A stretch of 64,000 nucleotides of DNA from a virus, in the IMG/VR virus record IMGVR_UViG_3300042922_000886, positions 57,817 through 121,816 of that record. The stretch is one strand, 5' to 3'. This document shows, in pieces, positions 63,905 through 64,000 of the stretch; position 1 is the first letter of the stretch, and each line of letters begins with the position of its first letter. The notes below the pieces were generated by a model. It had not been told where the DNA came from. It did not search any database and saw nothing but the letters and a program-made list of their open reading frames with translations. Position numbers and translations under genes: made by a program.

Positions 63905-64000
63905 ATGGCTAAATATGTGTTTTTTGCATCGACTGGGTATGTTGGATCAAGCCGTGAAGAAACTGTAGAAATTCCGGACGAGGAACTTGAGGGCATGTCT
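63905..64000 (+). CDS. partial gene at window end, DUF7167-like
   Basis: AAGGGAG before ATG 63905. The visible 32 residues (KYVFFASTGYVGSSREETVE, IPDEELEGMS) match a common small phage protein that opens with STGYVGSSREE. Runs off the window. An ATG at 63901 in another frame stops at once. Confidence 0.65.
   Translation, partial: MAKYVFFASTGYVGSSREETVEIPDEELEGMS

Noticed and set aside
1-64000. CRISPR array or tRNA genes
   Set aside because: No regularly spaced direct repeats and no cloverleaf-like sequence were noticed by eye; a tRNAscan/CRISPR search was not possible.

Overview
This window looks like about 64 kb from the early/middle region of a large temperate phage or prophage of a low-GC Bacillales host, most likely Paenibacillaceae. 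Genes are tightly packed, small and almost all on the + strand, often overlapping by ATGA. Many have TTG or GTG starts, strong GGAGG ribosome sites and DinR/LexA-type SOS boxes. No structural, terminase, tail or lysis genes were recognised and no tRNA was seen. The replication order (SSB-like pair, RecA-like ATPase, 3D-domain protein, DnaB-type helicase, DnaG-type primase), a YolD-like protein, a YopX-like protein and a neighbouring pair resembling YopQ and YopR all point to a relative of the Bacillus SPbeta group. That assignment rests on remembered families, not on a search.

Layout. 0-2 kb: an RsfA-like regulator (minus strand) divergent from an orphan MazF/PemK toxin, with an SOS box between them. 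2-28 kb: a long run of small genes (HD hydrolase, HNH nucleases, ribbon-helix-helix coiled-coil protein with its own operator, a 679-residue phage protein, HExxH protein, DUF4046, DUF262, XRE repressor, DUF3841 and macro-domain proteins). It is interrupted at 12.6-14.4 kb by a minus-strand cargo pair (secreted matrixin-like protease and a membrane-anchored protein). 28-33.6 kb: a control region with an SOS-box promoter, a 45-residue zinc peptide, YopQ-like and YopR-like genes, then a compact agr-type peptide-signalling cassette (six- to seven-span membrane protein without a kinase, AgrB, AgrD, LytTR regulator) and a tiny autonomous transcription unit. 33.8-42 kb: SSB-like pair, RecA-like ATPase, thymidylate kinase, C5 methyltransferase and others. 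42-43 kb: a truncated exonuclease gene cut by an IS1634-type transposase remnant. 43-59 kb: more small genes, an N6/N4 methyltransferase, cold-shock protein, two AP2/HNH homing endonucleases, YolD-like protein, helicase and primase. 59.3-64 kb: a stylistically different, visibly more GC-rich block of overlapping small genes (ClpX zinc-domain mimic, YopX, DUF551, DnaJ-type zinc finger) joined by a repeated GGGGAGGATACCC junction.

How it fits together. The YopQ/YopR-like pair probably decides lysogeny, as in SPbeta, where the arbitrium peptide system lies nearby. Here no AimR/AimP is seen, and an agr-type cyclic-peptide module lies directly downstream. SOS boxes in front of the zinc peptide, the orphan MazF and the YolD-like operon link the same element to DNA damage. 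Two genome-wide habits stand out: more than forty copies of a short intercistronic stem-loop just before ribosome sites, and several genes that can only start on ATT, ATC or ATA placed 6-9 bases after a strong Shine-Dalgarno.
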